From Sodiomyces alkalinus F11 (lineage: Eukaryota > Ascomycota > Sordariomycetes > Glomerellales > Plectosphaerellaceae): a stretch of 64,000 nt of DNA. The position numbers and the translations under genes are program-made. Below the pieces are notes generated by a model. The model was not told the DNA's origin and did not search any database. It saw nothing but the letters and a program-made list of their open reading frames with translations. Where the stretch lies: the NCBI RefSeq assembly GCF_003711515.1, contig NW_021167094.1, positions 186,001 to 250,000 on the forward strand. Reading direction: 5' to 3'. Shown in pieces: positions 35,701-45,626 of the stretch. How positions within the stretch are numbered: position 1 is the first letter of the stretch; every line of letters starts with the position of its first letter.

Positions 35701-38495
35701 ATGGGGTCTCATGACCGAGCTCAATATTGAGATCTGGACAATCCGAGACTGCTTGGACCGGGCAACGAGGATCAAGGCGGGCATGTGGCGAAGGTCCCGC
35801 GCGATTCGTGGAATGGCACATTGCATATCGTGTCGTATGTGTCGTATGTGCATTGAGAGCTGCACGTTCAGCTCCTGCGAACGTCTTTGCGCCCCTCCTT
35901 GCAGCAGGACCATTTTAGGGCATTTGCCCCCCCGCCTTCTCCCTCTTAGACGCCAGCGTCCATTCGTGAAGAAAGCAGTCCTCGGGAGGTAAATTGCGTT
36001 GTGGCAATAGCTATCAATTCAGCTACAGGACCAAAACATGTGGGAAGAGAGTCTCACCCAGAGAGGTTGTCGTGATAGTTTGCGGTTGGAATTGTCTGCC
36101 GGTTATGGGGTGATTTTGGCGATGGGTGGTGGAAGAAGGGAAAATGGACGGGAAACCCCGCAACGGGCCTCGAACAGTCACCTTTTCCTGCTTTGTAGGG
36201 CAAAACGCAATGGGGCTTGGTGGGGTGTGCAGGCTCCTTCTTTATGTACTCCATAGTCGAATACTGCACGAATATTGGAGCCTGCCTCGCCTGCAATTCT
36301 TCGCCTAAGGTACATAGAACGTACCTTCAGGTTCGTATTTCGTGACCAGTCCTCCGTGCAGCTGCAAGGGGATCAGTGCCATAAGGTACCTTAGGTATCG
36401 TATTGTACCTGCTTCGGTAAATGTTACGAAGTTTGGCGGGGCAAGTGTTAGGTTAGCAGGCTAAGAGATAGGTACCCTATTCGTACGTTGTATATCACCG
36501 ATGTACTTCGTACGAACTACCTTAGTAAGCATTAAATAAATGCTGGGACACACTCCGTGTACTGCGTCCGTACGAATACCTTAGTAAGGTAGTATCTGCC
36601 TAGTGCCTCTCGACCAACTGCCCTGGTGACTGCAAATGAAGTTGGTTCAATCTATCCCTCTGAATCGTCCGTGTTAAGACATGAGCACCAACATGAGCCA
36701 ACATGAGCCAACGTGAAGGAGGGGATACCACAAAGCGCGAAGTACTACGGGGAGAACGTTACCGCAAGAGGGACTCGTCCTGACACTTGGTACCTCAACG
36801 GTCCTGGCTGGCTGGCCCTGGGGTAGCGAGGTCTATATACCTTAGTCCGGAGACCCCTGATGAAAATGCCCGGCCCGGCCATCCCACCCCCTTTCTAGTA
36901 TCGTACGGGACATATCCGAGCGCGACAGTTGGGCGTGACAGAAGAGCAAGCAAACTAGGGCCGAAAAAGGACACCCACAAACAGGCTACTTTTTACTACT
37001 ACTTTCGTAGTAATTGGCTAGGACCAGTGACACCTGGACGGTTATTAAGACCTTAGAAGGCGAGTATCCAATCGTTACAGTACTCGTTGGCTTGGACCTC
37101 GTGTATCTTGTTGCTTTACGTACGTTGTACCCATATACCTCGAGATGCCTACTCGTATAGTACCACTGACTACCTTGCCAACGGCCGTTCGTTCGTTCTT
37201 TTCTTCTTTTTCCTTTTCTTTTTATTTTAGATAGAAGAATACGCAAGACAGAAAAGGAAGCGGTGGGGGAGAGAGACGCAAGAAAAAAAAGGAAAATCGA
37301 GAGGAAAAAGGAGTTGGGGAAGAAAAGGAAAAAGCCAGGGAAAAACACCAGTACGTGTACGGTATAAAGAGGGGGAAAGAAAGGGTCCATCTTTCCGAGT
37401 ATCTCCTCATCCCCTGCGCACCCCCTGCATTCTAGGTACTTCGTCCATTGTATCCGCACTAGCTTACCAAGGTACCCAGGTAGTCAAGGCCTTCTTTCCC
37501 ATAGGCCTGCCTGCCTTCCTAACCGACTGGCCCAGCGTATCGGGCAAGGAGGCCACGACCCGTCCGCATTCTGGCCTGTGAGTCCTGCGAAGATCCTGAG
37601 AGATCCGTCATGTAGTCAGATGGCAGCCTGGATTCCTCAGACCCAAACCTCTTCTCACACTCTTTTTATCCTCTCAATTGTCCATTCATTTTCACCCATC
37701 CCACAAGTTCCCCTGGCAGTCTTACTCTCAGAGGAACGAACGGCCCTCATCCTCATCCTTCCCGTCCCCCCCCAGACACCACGACAGAGGAGTACAACGT
37801 ACGCTGTAGGATTGTCGACGCGTGCAAATCTGGTCCCTCGGCCCACCAGAGAAGGTGTCAATTCCGGGACAACCTCCGTCGTCTCGATCGTCAGCTTCTT
37901 CCGCCTTTAAACCCCCTCCCTCGGACGGGCATATCGTCCCCTAAACCACACCATCCAATCCATCGATATCCTCCCCCGCGGCAACCCCTTGCGAGGAAAG
38001 GCAAAAAAAAAAAAAGGCCTTACCCTACAATTACCACCGCGTCGTCTCATAGGTTCCCTTTTATGCTTGAGAGCCCGCCTTCGATCTCTTCGCGGCCATA
38101 GCGCTGCATTTTTCGTCGCTTCTTCGGAAAAAGTCGACATTGCGGAAGAGACTGCCAGGGAGCGAACTCAAAACCCAGCTCAGCTACTCAGCTATCCGAT
38201 CTATCCAAACCTACGGGCCTACGGCTGGCAGTCGGGCGACCATTTTGCGCATTTTATTTTTATTTTTATTTTTTATTTTTTATTTACCTCGACATCCTCA
38301 CCTGGATGTTGACCGGCATTCCCGTCGATCTATCTCTCTTCCTAGACAAGCCGAACTTCATTTTGGAGAATTGCTCTAGAATCTCCCGACTTCGAAACGT
38401 TCTAGCGTAGTGCGTCAGCGCCATCTTAGTGGCCCTGACTCACCCTCCTCTTAGCAGTCCGTCCCATCTACAGACACCTTCACCGTCGACTCGCC
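32769..38495. other. Gene-poor interval upstream of the RSR1/KREV-like gene
   Basis: 5.7 kb with no supportable gene. Contents: a TAG triplet run (about 33451-33466), TACTCCGTAC at 34052, TACTTCGTACG at 36502, AAGGTACCTTAGGTA at 36382-36396, a tandem decamer at 36679-36713, AG-rich and CT-rich tracts at 37196-37400, and an ATTTT-rich stretch at 38248-38285. The CT-rich DNA at 38425-38495 probably belongs to the leader of the downstream GTPase. Confidence 0.5.
36679..36713. repeat. Decamer tandem repeat ACATGAGCCA
   Basis: Three consecutive units, the first with one mismatch (GAGCACCA), in non-coding DNA. Confidence 0.8.
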
Positions 38496-39703
38496 ATGTC
38501 TCGACACAAGCATCATCAGCCCTGGTACGACTGAACTTCTCTCTTTCTCTCTGCCCTCCACTAAACTTACCTTATGAACTCCCGATACTGACTACATCGC
38601 TCAGTCGTGAGCTCCATGTCGTTGTGCTGGGCGCCGGTAAGCCTACCCGCCGTTCCGTTCTCTCTTGTCGCCGAGGTTCACTTTCACATGTGAACTGACT
38701 ATTTCCCCCTCCGTCTGCTCGGTCATATAGGAGGTGTTGGAAAGAGCTGTTTGACTGGTGAGTCCGTTCCCTCACTGATGCAGTCCCCGATTTTTTAAGC
38801 GCAACCGCTCATACATGCGGATCATCAGCCCAGTTCGTTCACAATGAGTGGATCGAGAGCTATGATCCGACAATCGAAGACACCTATCGGACTCAGCTTC
38901 AGGTCGATGTAAGTGAAGTCGTCTTTGTATATGTATTTAACCAATACTCGCTGGCTAACTCGTGCTGTCAAACCAGGGGAGACAAGTCGTCTTGGAAATG
39001 TAGGTCCAGCCCTGTTACCCAGGGTCCTGTCGCCTCTCTAACACGTACTTCCGCCAGTCTGGATACCGCAGGAACAGAGCAGTTCGGTATGTGACTTTTC
39101 TTCTTCTTTCTTCTGGGTTCCTGTTTTCGCATCATGAATTGTGGCGAGTGACACAACTGACTAATCCTCTGTGTAGTCGCCATGCGAGATCTCTACATGA
39201 AATCCGGCCAAGGTTTTATTCTCGTCTTCAGCATCACGTCTTCATCCTCCATGAGCGAGATCGAAATGCTGCGCGAGGAGATCACCCGCATTAAGGATGA
39301 TGAGAATGTGCCTATCGTCATTGTCGGAAACAAGGCCGACCTCGAGGATCAGCGATCCGTCCCCCGCCAGAGAGCCTTCGCGTGTTCTCAGTCATGGAAC
39401 GCGCCCTATTACGAGACGAGCGCCAGGACGAGGAGTAAGCCCGTCACCCGCAATGTCCTTATCCCCGTCATTTTCTGGCTCCTCGCCCGCTGACTTTTGT
39501 TTTCTTTTTCTCTCATCTCAGCAAATGTCAACGCCGTCTTCATCGACATATGCAGACAGCTCCTTTTAAGGGATGAAAAATACGGTGATCTCGATAGACT
39601 GAGCGATGACCGTGACTACGACAAGGACGGCATTATGGGTCTCGGGAAACGCAAGAAGAGAAGAACACGACGTCCGGATGGCAACCGTTGTGTCATTCTG
39701 TAA
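38496..39703 (+). CDS. Ras-superfamily GTPase of the Rap/RSR1 (KREV-1) type
   Basis: Membrane-anchored small GTPase controlling polarity and bud/hyphal site selection. Eight exons: 38496-38524, 38605-38636, 38731-38757, 38829-38908, 38977-38999, 39058-39086, 39177-39434, 39522-39703; 219 aa, every junction in phase. Order of motifs: short N-terminus MSRHKHHQPC, P-loop GAGGVGKS, switch I YDPTIEDTY, DTAGTEQF (switch II; Thr in place of the Gln of Ras Gly12-Gln61 nomenclature, as in Rap proteins), NKAD, TSART. It ends with a polybasic stretch GKRKKRRTRR and CAAX box CVIL, whose final Leu predicts geranylgeranylation. Very small exons (27, 23 and 29 bp) hide it from ORF finding. It is convergent with the 40598 gene. 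Confidence 0.93.
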
Positions 39704-40597
39704 GCCGAAAACGGCCCCGGGCGGTACGATGGCGAGGCGCCACAAACTTCACGCGGGGAGAATTGTGTCTCTCTCGGGTGTTAAGGCTTGAGTGAGACAC
39801 GGCTCAGTGTGGCATGGCGACTGACACAGGGGTCGGACTCGAATTATGAGGGAGCAGCGCTCTTACGACATGACAGAAACGAGACGGGAAGAGGTAGCAG
39901 AAGAAGGGGAACGAAGCGAAAAAGAAGAGAAAAACAAAGAAAACAGAAAGAAAAAAAAGAGGGGGGGCAGAAACGACAAGAAAAGAAAAACAGGACCCCG
40001 GCAACGGGCGCACGACTTTGGATGCCTCGGGACGAATTCATGAACCGAAAGTTCACAGAAATGACAAATGACACCTAGATGTCCCGCAGGATAAGGACAC
40101 CTCATGATTATTATAGCTCCCTTGTCAACGGCATTTGATTTTTAACGTCTGGAGTATTTTAGGAGAATGGGCGTTGGTTCTTTTTGGGAGAGTAGGAGGC
40201 TAACGACACGAGTTTGACATGTACTGCATATCTGTTGTCTACTACTTGCACTGCATCTCTACTTTGATTTACGAAAAAGGTTGACCACAGAGGAAACGAA
40301 GAAGGGGAAGGCTTGCCTGAGAAAATGGCCGAGGCGGTTGTATATGATTCCGTTCATCTGATTCCGTCTAGTAGTACCCCATCTAGTGCCCAAACCTGAA
40401 AATATTCCACCAACGCCCCCATTCTCAGGTTCCTTCTTTTTGTTTTAACCGTTTATAGAATACGCATTCTCATGGCAAAGGCTTATTTGTTGGCTCCGCC
40501 ATTGACCCAGCAGATGGCAGCAACGAGGTGTCTGTCATTTTCATACTTCCTTTCGACACAGCAACGAGTAAGCCAAGCAACCAGGGAGAAGGACTCC
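39704..40597. other. Convergent 3' regions
   Basis: About 900 bp between converging genes. It includes a strongly purine-rich tract at about 39878-39990 on the plus strand, just after the GTPase stop codon. No gene is supported. Confidence 0.55.
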
Positions 40598-41148
40598 CTA
40601 ATCATCGCCTCCAATATCCGATTTCACGAAGCCGACGCTAACCCCTACAGCTAGCCCCACGAGCACCAACACGACAAGACAGAGACCGCCAGCAAAGAGC
40701 CCAAGCTTGAGCTTCTGGGCCCTCCGCCTCCGCGCAGCGAGGTCCTCCGACGCAACGACGCCCAAGAGCTTACGGTCCCCGAACATGTGAGGGCCCATTG
40801 AGACGTCCGAGCGAGAGTTTTTGGAGCCCAGGTCGAAGCCGAAGCCGAGGCCGAAGCCGCGACGTGTCCGCCCTTTTCCCGAGGAAGATGCCGTACTTGG
40901 ACGTGACTGGATGGAAGTGAAGGGGGGGAAGGAAGAAGATTCCTCGTTGCTGTGGGTGCGGGCGCGGGAGGAGGGTCTCGATTCTCCTCCTCCTCCTGCT
41001 GCTGCTGCTGATGGTGATGATGATGGTGATGATGATGATGACGACAACGCGTCGCGAAGGGCGTAGGGAGGCGGTGCGGGGAGGTTGGGGTTGACGGCCG
41101 CGTCGCTGTCCGGGGACCAGAGCGGGGTAGTGCGGCCGTCGGCATGGC

Positions 41149-41180
<32 letters not shown>

Positions 41181-41425
41181 ACGGTGGTGGCAGCGGGAGC
41201 AGGGGGGAGGAGTTCATGGCTGCTGTTACTGCTGCTGCGGCTGCTACTCGAGAGAGTGGGAGAGGGCGGAGAGGCGGGGGAATCGAGACCGGGGCTGGCG
41301 GGATGGAGACGAAGGGAGGGAACGGACGGCGAAGATGATGATACGGTCGGCTCTGGACCGCGGAGGGACAGGTGCGGACGAGATGAAGAGGATGGAGGCG
41401 CGGGAACTGTGGTTGAGGAGGCCAT
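40598..41425 (-). CDS. Hypothetical low-complexity protein with one C-terminal membrane segment
   Basis: 275 aa from Met 41425 (MASSTTVPAPPSSSS); an in-frame Met at 41485 would add 20 residues. Almost all of it is disordered: Ser/Pro-rich, a Thr tract encoded by the (GTT)10/(AAC)10 repeat at 41151-41180, Ser tracts, and a Gly/Phe patch GFGLGFGFDLG. A single membrane segment near the C-terminus (LKLGLFAGGLCLVVLVLVGLAVGV) is followed by about 15 residues ending GGDD. The basic stretch AARRRRAQKLK in front predicts a cytoplasmic N-terminus. No conserved domain is recognised. Function unknown. Repeat length is likely polymorphic between strains. Confidence 0.65.
41151..41180. repeat. (GTT)10 trinucleotide repeat in a coding region
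   Basis: Ten perfect GTT units. On the coding (minus) strand they are read as a run of Thr codons in the 40598-41425 protein. Confidence 0.95.
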
Positions 41426-42853
41426 GGCGGGCAGTGTTCTCTCGTCGATGCTGCGGTCTTGGCCGTGTTGCCGATGGTCAATCATGGCCTGGGAGTTTTG
41501 TTGCTTCGCTCTCGTTCCAAGTCTGGGGAATCAAGCGCGTCCAGGCGATATGGTCATGTATCGTGAAGAGGTAGATATCGGTCATCGGTCATCGGTCGTC
41601 AGTTTTATCATAAGACGAAAAGAACGACGAAGTAGAAAGAAAGAAAAAGAAGAAAAAAGGGTCGCCAGCGAGCCTTCTTGTCAATGTCTTTAGATCATAA
41701 GGAATGACTGGAATAGAAGATCAAGAGGAAGAGGAGGATGGACTCGTGAGAGAGAAAAGCATGGCCTGACAACGTGCCAGTGGCAACATTTTCCCACCTT
41801 GCAGCTCACACAGCTTGACGTGTCCACCCGGTTGCTGCGACGGAATTGGACGTTCAAGGGGGTGGACGATTGGGGATTTTCGACCCTTGCGTTTCGGAAT
41901 TCTGGAACCAGTTTCCAACTCCCCCTTTCCGGCGTACCCATATTACCTTAGGTACGCACCTAAGGTACTTTTCTTTTCTTTTCCCAAGACCGACCGGACC
42001 ATGATATCCGATAAGATAAGGAGAAGCCATGTACCTAAGGTACCTAAGGCACCTTAGGTAACGACTAACGGTGCGGTCTTATTCGTCCGTGAGTAATTGT
42101 TGTCAGGGGTAAATTGTAACCCCACCCTTGGCGAACCCCCCCCTCCCTGATTACCGAAGTACTGGTAACGAGATAATTAAGAGTTACGGAGCACGAACGG
42201 CTAGGGCACCCATTCGCTTCCGACGTGTTTGTAGTCATTTGCCACAACCTCTCCTAGGTCGCGCGTACTCTGTATAACCATTCCAACAATTCGCAACACA
42301 ACAACTGTCCCTCGTACAATGTATCACCACCTTCGCGTGTTTGATGTTTTTGCTTGAACTCCATTTCGGCTTTATTCTGGTATCACGATAATAATGGGCA
42401 GGGCTATCCAGCTAGCCTGCTGCCTCCCCCATCTCCTCGCCATATATGTACAGTGATTTTTCTCGATGCAAGAGTCCCCAGGCGCCGGGCCCGCTCAACA
42501 AGTCCATCTCTAACGTAACGTAGGTAGGTATCAGAAAAAATAGAACAAAGAAGAAAAGAAGAAAAGAAGAAACACAAAAAGAAAAGTCGACGAAGCCATG
42601 CCGCTGGGGCGGGGGCGTTGTGTTACAAGACAACCGCCCATCAGCACCCAGCTTGCCCTGATCCCCCAAACGCAAGCCGACTGCCGGTGCTATGCCGTAC
42701 CAACCATACCAGTGCTAGAAGAAGCCTATTTTGTCACCTCAGCCCGTGAGGCATCCCGCTGTTATATGCTACACGCAGTCCCTTTAGCCCCCCGCTGTCA
42801 TCTGCTAGTAGCGACATAACCAAACAGGCTCGTCTGTCCCGTAGAGCTGGCGC
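41426..42853. other. Intergenic region with CCTAAGGTA palindromes
   Basis: 1.4 kb upstream of the 40598 gene and downstream of the EGF-like gene, both minus-strand. It holds two clusters of CCTAAGGTAC-type palindromes (41944-41969, 42031-42062) and an AG-rich tract (42533-42585). No gene is supported. Confidence 0.55.
42031..42062. repeat. Tandem CCTAAGGTA / ACCTTAGGTA palindromes
   Basis: Three overlapping copies, two forward and one inverted, within 32 bp. A related pair lies at 41944-41969. Confidence 0.8.
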
Positions 42854-45626
42854 TTATTGCGCCTCGGTGTCCTCCGGATTGTTTTCTTCTGAAACATTGA
42901 TCAGGAAATTCACCAGGTCGACCAGAACGCCATCAGCCAGCCTCACTCGCCTCGCCATGTCCCGCGTGAAGCCACTTCCTCCGTCGGCCTCCCCATCGCG
43001 GCTCCCGCGGCTCGCCGCCGCGAAAAACCGCTGCAGCACCGTCTGAGACTCCGTCGCTGCATCGAGGGATCTCTCCTGGAGAATAAACAGAATGGCTACC
43101 CGTGAAAAGTCGAGCACTTCCTCCGTGACGGTAAATGTCGCTGACGGGGGCGAAGAGCTGACCGTCGAAGCCACCGCCGGAATGTCGTCTGAGCTGGTAG
43201 GAGGGGCGGTGCTTAGCGGAGGTGGCGGCAGCGGCAGAATGGAAGTGATTGTCGTCGTGACTGTAACAGTGCCGCTCAGAATCGTCGTCTCCCTGAAACT
43301 GTCAGGTGCTGGGACCGTGAGCACCGGAACAGGTTCGGCGCCCGCAATGTCCCCTGCGGGAACCGTGTTGGCGCCGCCCGTGTCCTCGATCAAAACCTCC
43401 GTGTCAGCTACGCCGGTGCGCATCGACCTCCCGTCGAACGTGACCAGCGAATTTTGCGCTATGCACGACAAGTTCTCCCGACTAAACTTGGCCAGGATCG
43501 TCGTCCCCACCAGGGGTATGCTGAAGTTCGTCTGCCCTTCCTGGATGAGACGCGGTATTGCTTGCCCAAGCGTCACGTTGTTGATGTTGCCCTCCTCCGC
43601 CATGAGAACCAGATTCGTCGTCGTGCATCCCGCCGTACCGGCCACACCACACGTCGACCCCGTAAACCCATTAGTACAGATGCACGAGCAAACTCCTCCC
43701 GCGATCACGTTTGTCCCTCCGTTCTGACATGTGAGTTGCGATTGACATTCCGTGTTAGCCGGCACCGCCTGCCTGTTGTTCTCCTGACCGGGCAGCAGAA
43801 CAAAGAAGTAGATGGGCACAATGACCGCAGCCGCCACGACGCCGAGGACGAAGATCATGAGAAGAATGAAGCCCCACAGGGGCATGCCGCAGCACCGTCG
43901 TCGTTGTCGCTCCCCTTTCTCTCCGACATCGTCGGCTCTTGCCCGCGGCCGCCCGAGTGGTGTTCCGTCCCGACTACCCGGCGCCAATGGCCAGGACGAG
44001 CGAGTGCGGAGGAACCAGCTGCCGCGGCTGTGACGCGTCGGTCCAGGCGTCCCAGCCGGCGGCGGAAATGCCGCCAGCATGTCTGAAAGACCTGATTGGT
44101 GTCGATCTTGCCCTGCCGCCTTGTCAGAATACGGGCTGAGGCCGCCGTAGAATCGGGGAAATAGGCCACTTACTGGTCAACTCTGTCTCCAGAGCCTTCT
44201 CGCCGGCAAAGTCGCTCAGGTCGTCAAGCCGGCTGCCTGGTCGCTTCCCGCGGTCCATCATGGCAGCCAGACGTGTTGCGCGCTTGATCAGGTCGGGTAA
44301 GCTCGTCATGCTTCCCCTGGCCTCCATGGCCCTAACCGAGTCCATATCAAGCGTCAGCTTGGGAGGCCGCCGCATCGCCGATAACCGGCTGAAAGGCCGC
44401 GGTGACTGTGTCGTCTTCCTCATCTCTACCGGATCGGGAGCACTGGTTGCTGCTACATAGGCGCCTAGCATGGCGTCGGCGGTTGGCGGCACGGCTGCCC
44501 CGGCGTGTTTCTTGACGGCGGGTACATTGTCGGATGAGCTAGATGAGGGGCCGGTATAGTCGGTCCCGCTATGAAAAGGACCCCTACGCCCTTGCCCTGG
44601 GGTAGGGTCGGGCCGGATTGACGATGGACCAGACTGAGTCCCCTTCGTTCCTTGCTCTCCAGCCGGTCCTCGGTTCATGATAAGGGCTGGTTTCCCCCTC
44701 TTGCCTATGCTTGCACTTCTCATGAGCCTGCTCTCGTCTCCGTCATCATCGCCTTGTGATGGGGAGTATACACTATCCTCCTCAGCAATGGGCTCCTCGC
44801 CATGGGGGGCTGTTCGATGCATGGGACTCGGCTCGGGAGATCCAAGTCCCCAACTCTCCGGCATTGCCGCACTCGAGGCAAATGACGTACGCGACCTCGA
44901 ACGCGGACTCTCTTCAGGGATCGGCGACACGAAAGACGCGTTAGAATAAAACGACAAAAGCCCTCTCCTCGATGAAGGGGGTGGGCCGAGGTCGATACTC
45001 CTCCTTTGTGGTGGTGCCAAGGTCGGTTGCGGGGCTGTTTGGGTCGTCGCGGATGGTATGGGGAAATCGGGTATCGATCCGACGGACGAAACGGTTGACT
45101 GAGTTTGTCTCGACGAAGTCGTCGGCGGAACCGACTTGTGCAGATCGCGGCTTTGCGTCGAATCTCGGTCGTTTAGCGGGGTGTATGCGAACACCGGAGT
45201 AGGGTCCTGGACACGAGAGCCGTCCAGGATTGAAGGTACTTGACTCGGACGCGGAGGCCGTTGGGGTGGTTGGGATCGTCCTGGAGGGGGGTGATACGGC
45301 TCAGCCCCCGTTGTAGTAGCAGGCGGCGGAATAGAGCTAGGCAACGGCCACTGAGGAATTCGAGTCGGTCGGGAGATAGGAACCCCTAGACCGTTTCCGT
45401 CTTTGTCTTGTCCTTTCGGAAGTTCTTGAGGTCTCGGGATTCGAGACTGCGTCGTGGCTGCTCCTCGTGCGGCGGGACGAGGTGAAGAGGTAGGGGACAT
45501 ATCTGGTGTCAAATCATTCTCCGGTTGACGCGCAGAACGCGCCAGCTGAGCCCGTTCTCTCGCCCTCTTAACAGATCCTCCTGCTAGTGGTACATCCATA
45601 TCTCTTCCATAATGGGGTCGACTCAT
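42854..45626 (-). CDS. Type II membrane protein with EGF-like module
   Basis: Two exons, 44174-45626 and 42854-44112; intron 44113-44173 (61 bp) has GTAAGT, a TTCTGAC branch and CAG, phase 1 kept; 903 aa. Residues 1-550 are disordered, Pro/Ser/Arg-rich and lack a signal peptide, so they are probably cytoplasmic. A CC pair (558-559) next to basic RQRRR suggests palmitoylation. One membrane segment follows at about 563-591 (WGFILLMIFVLGVVAAAVIV..). Then comes a six-cysteine EGF-like module at about 607-639 (CQSQLTCQNGG..CSCICTNGFTGSTC), then a lumenal/extracellular domain with NVT and NFS sequons and a Pro/Thr stalk. Such EGF-bearing surface proteins occur in Pezizomycotina but have no settled role; wall or surface sensing is inference. 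The protein below 41425 shares the disordered-plus-TM design. Confidence 0.8.
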
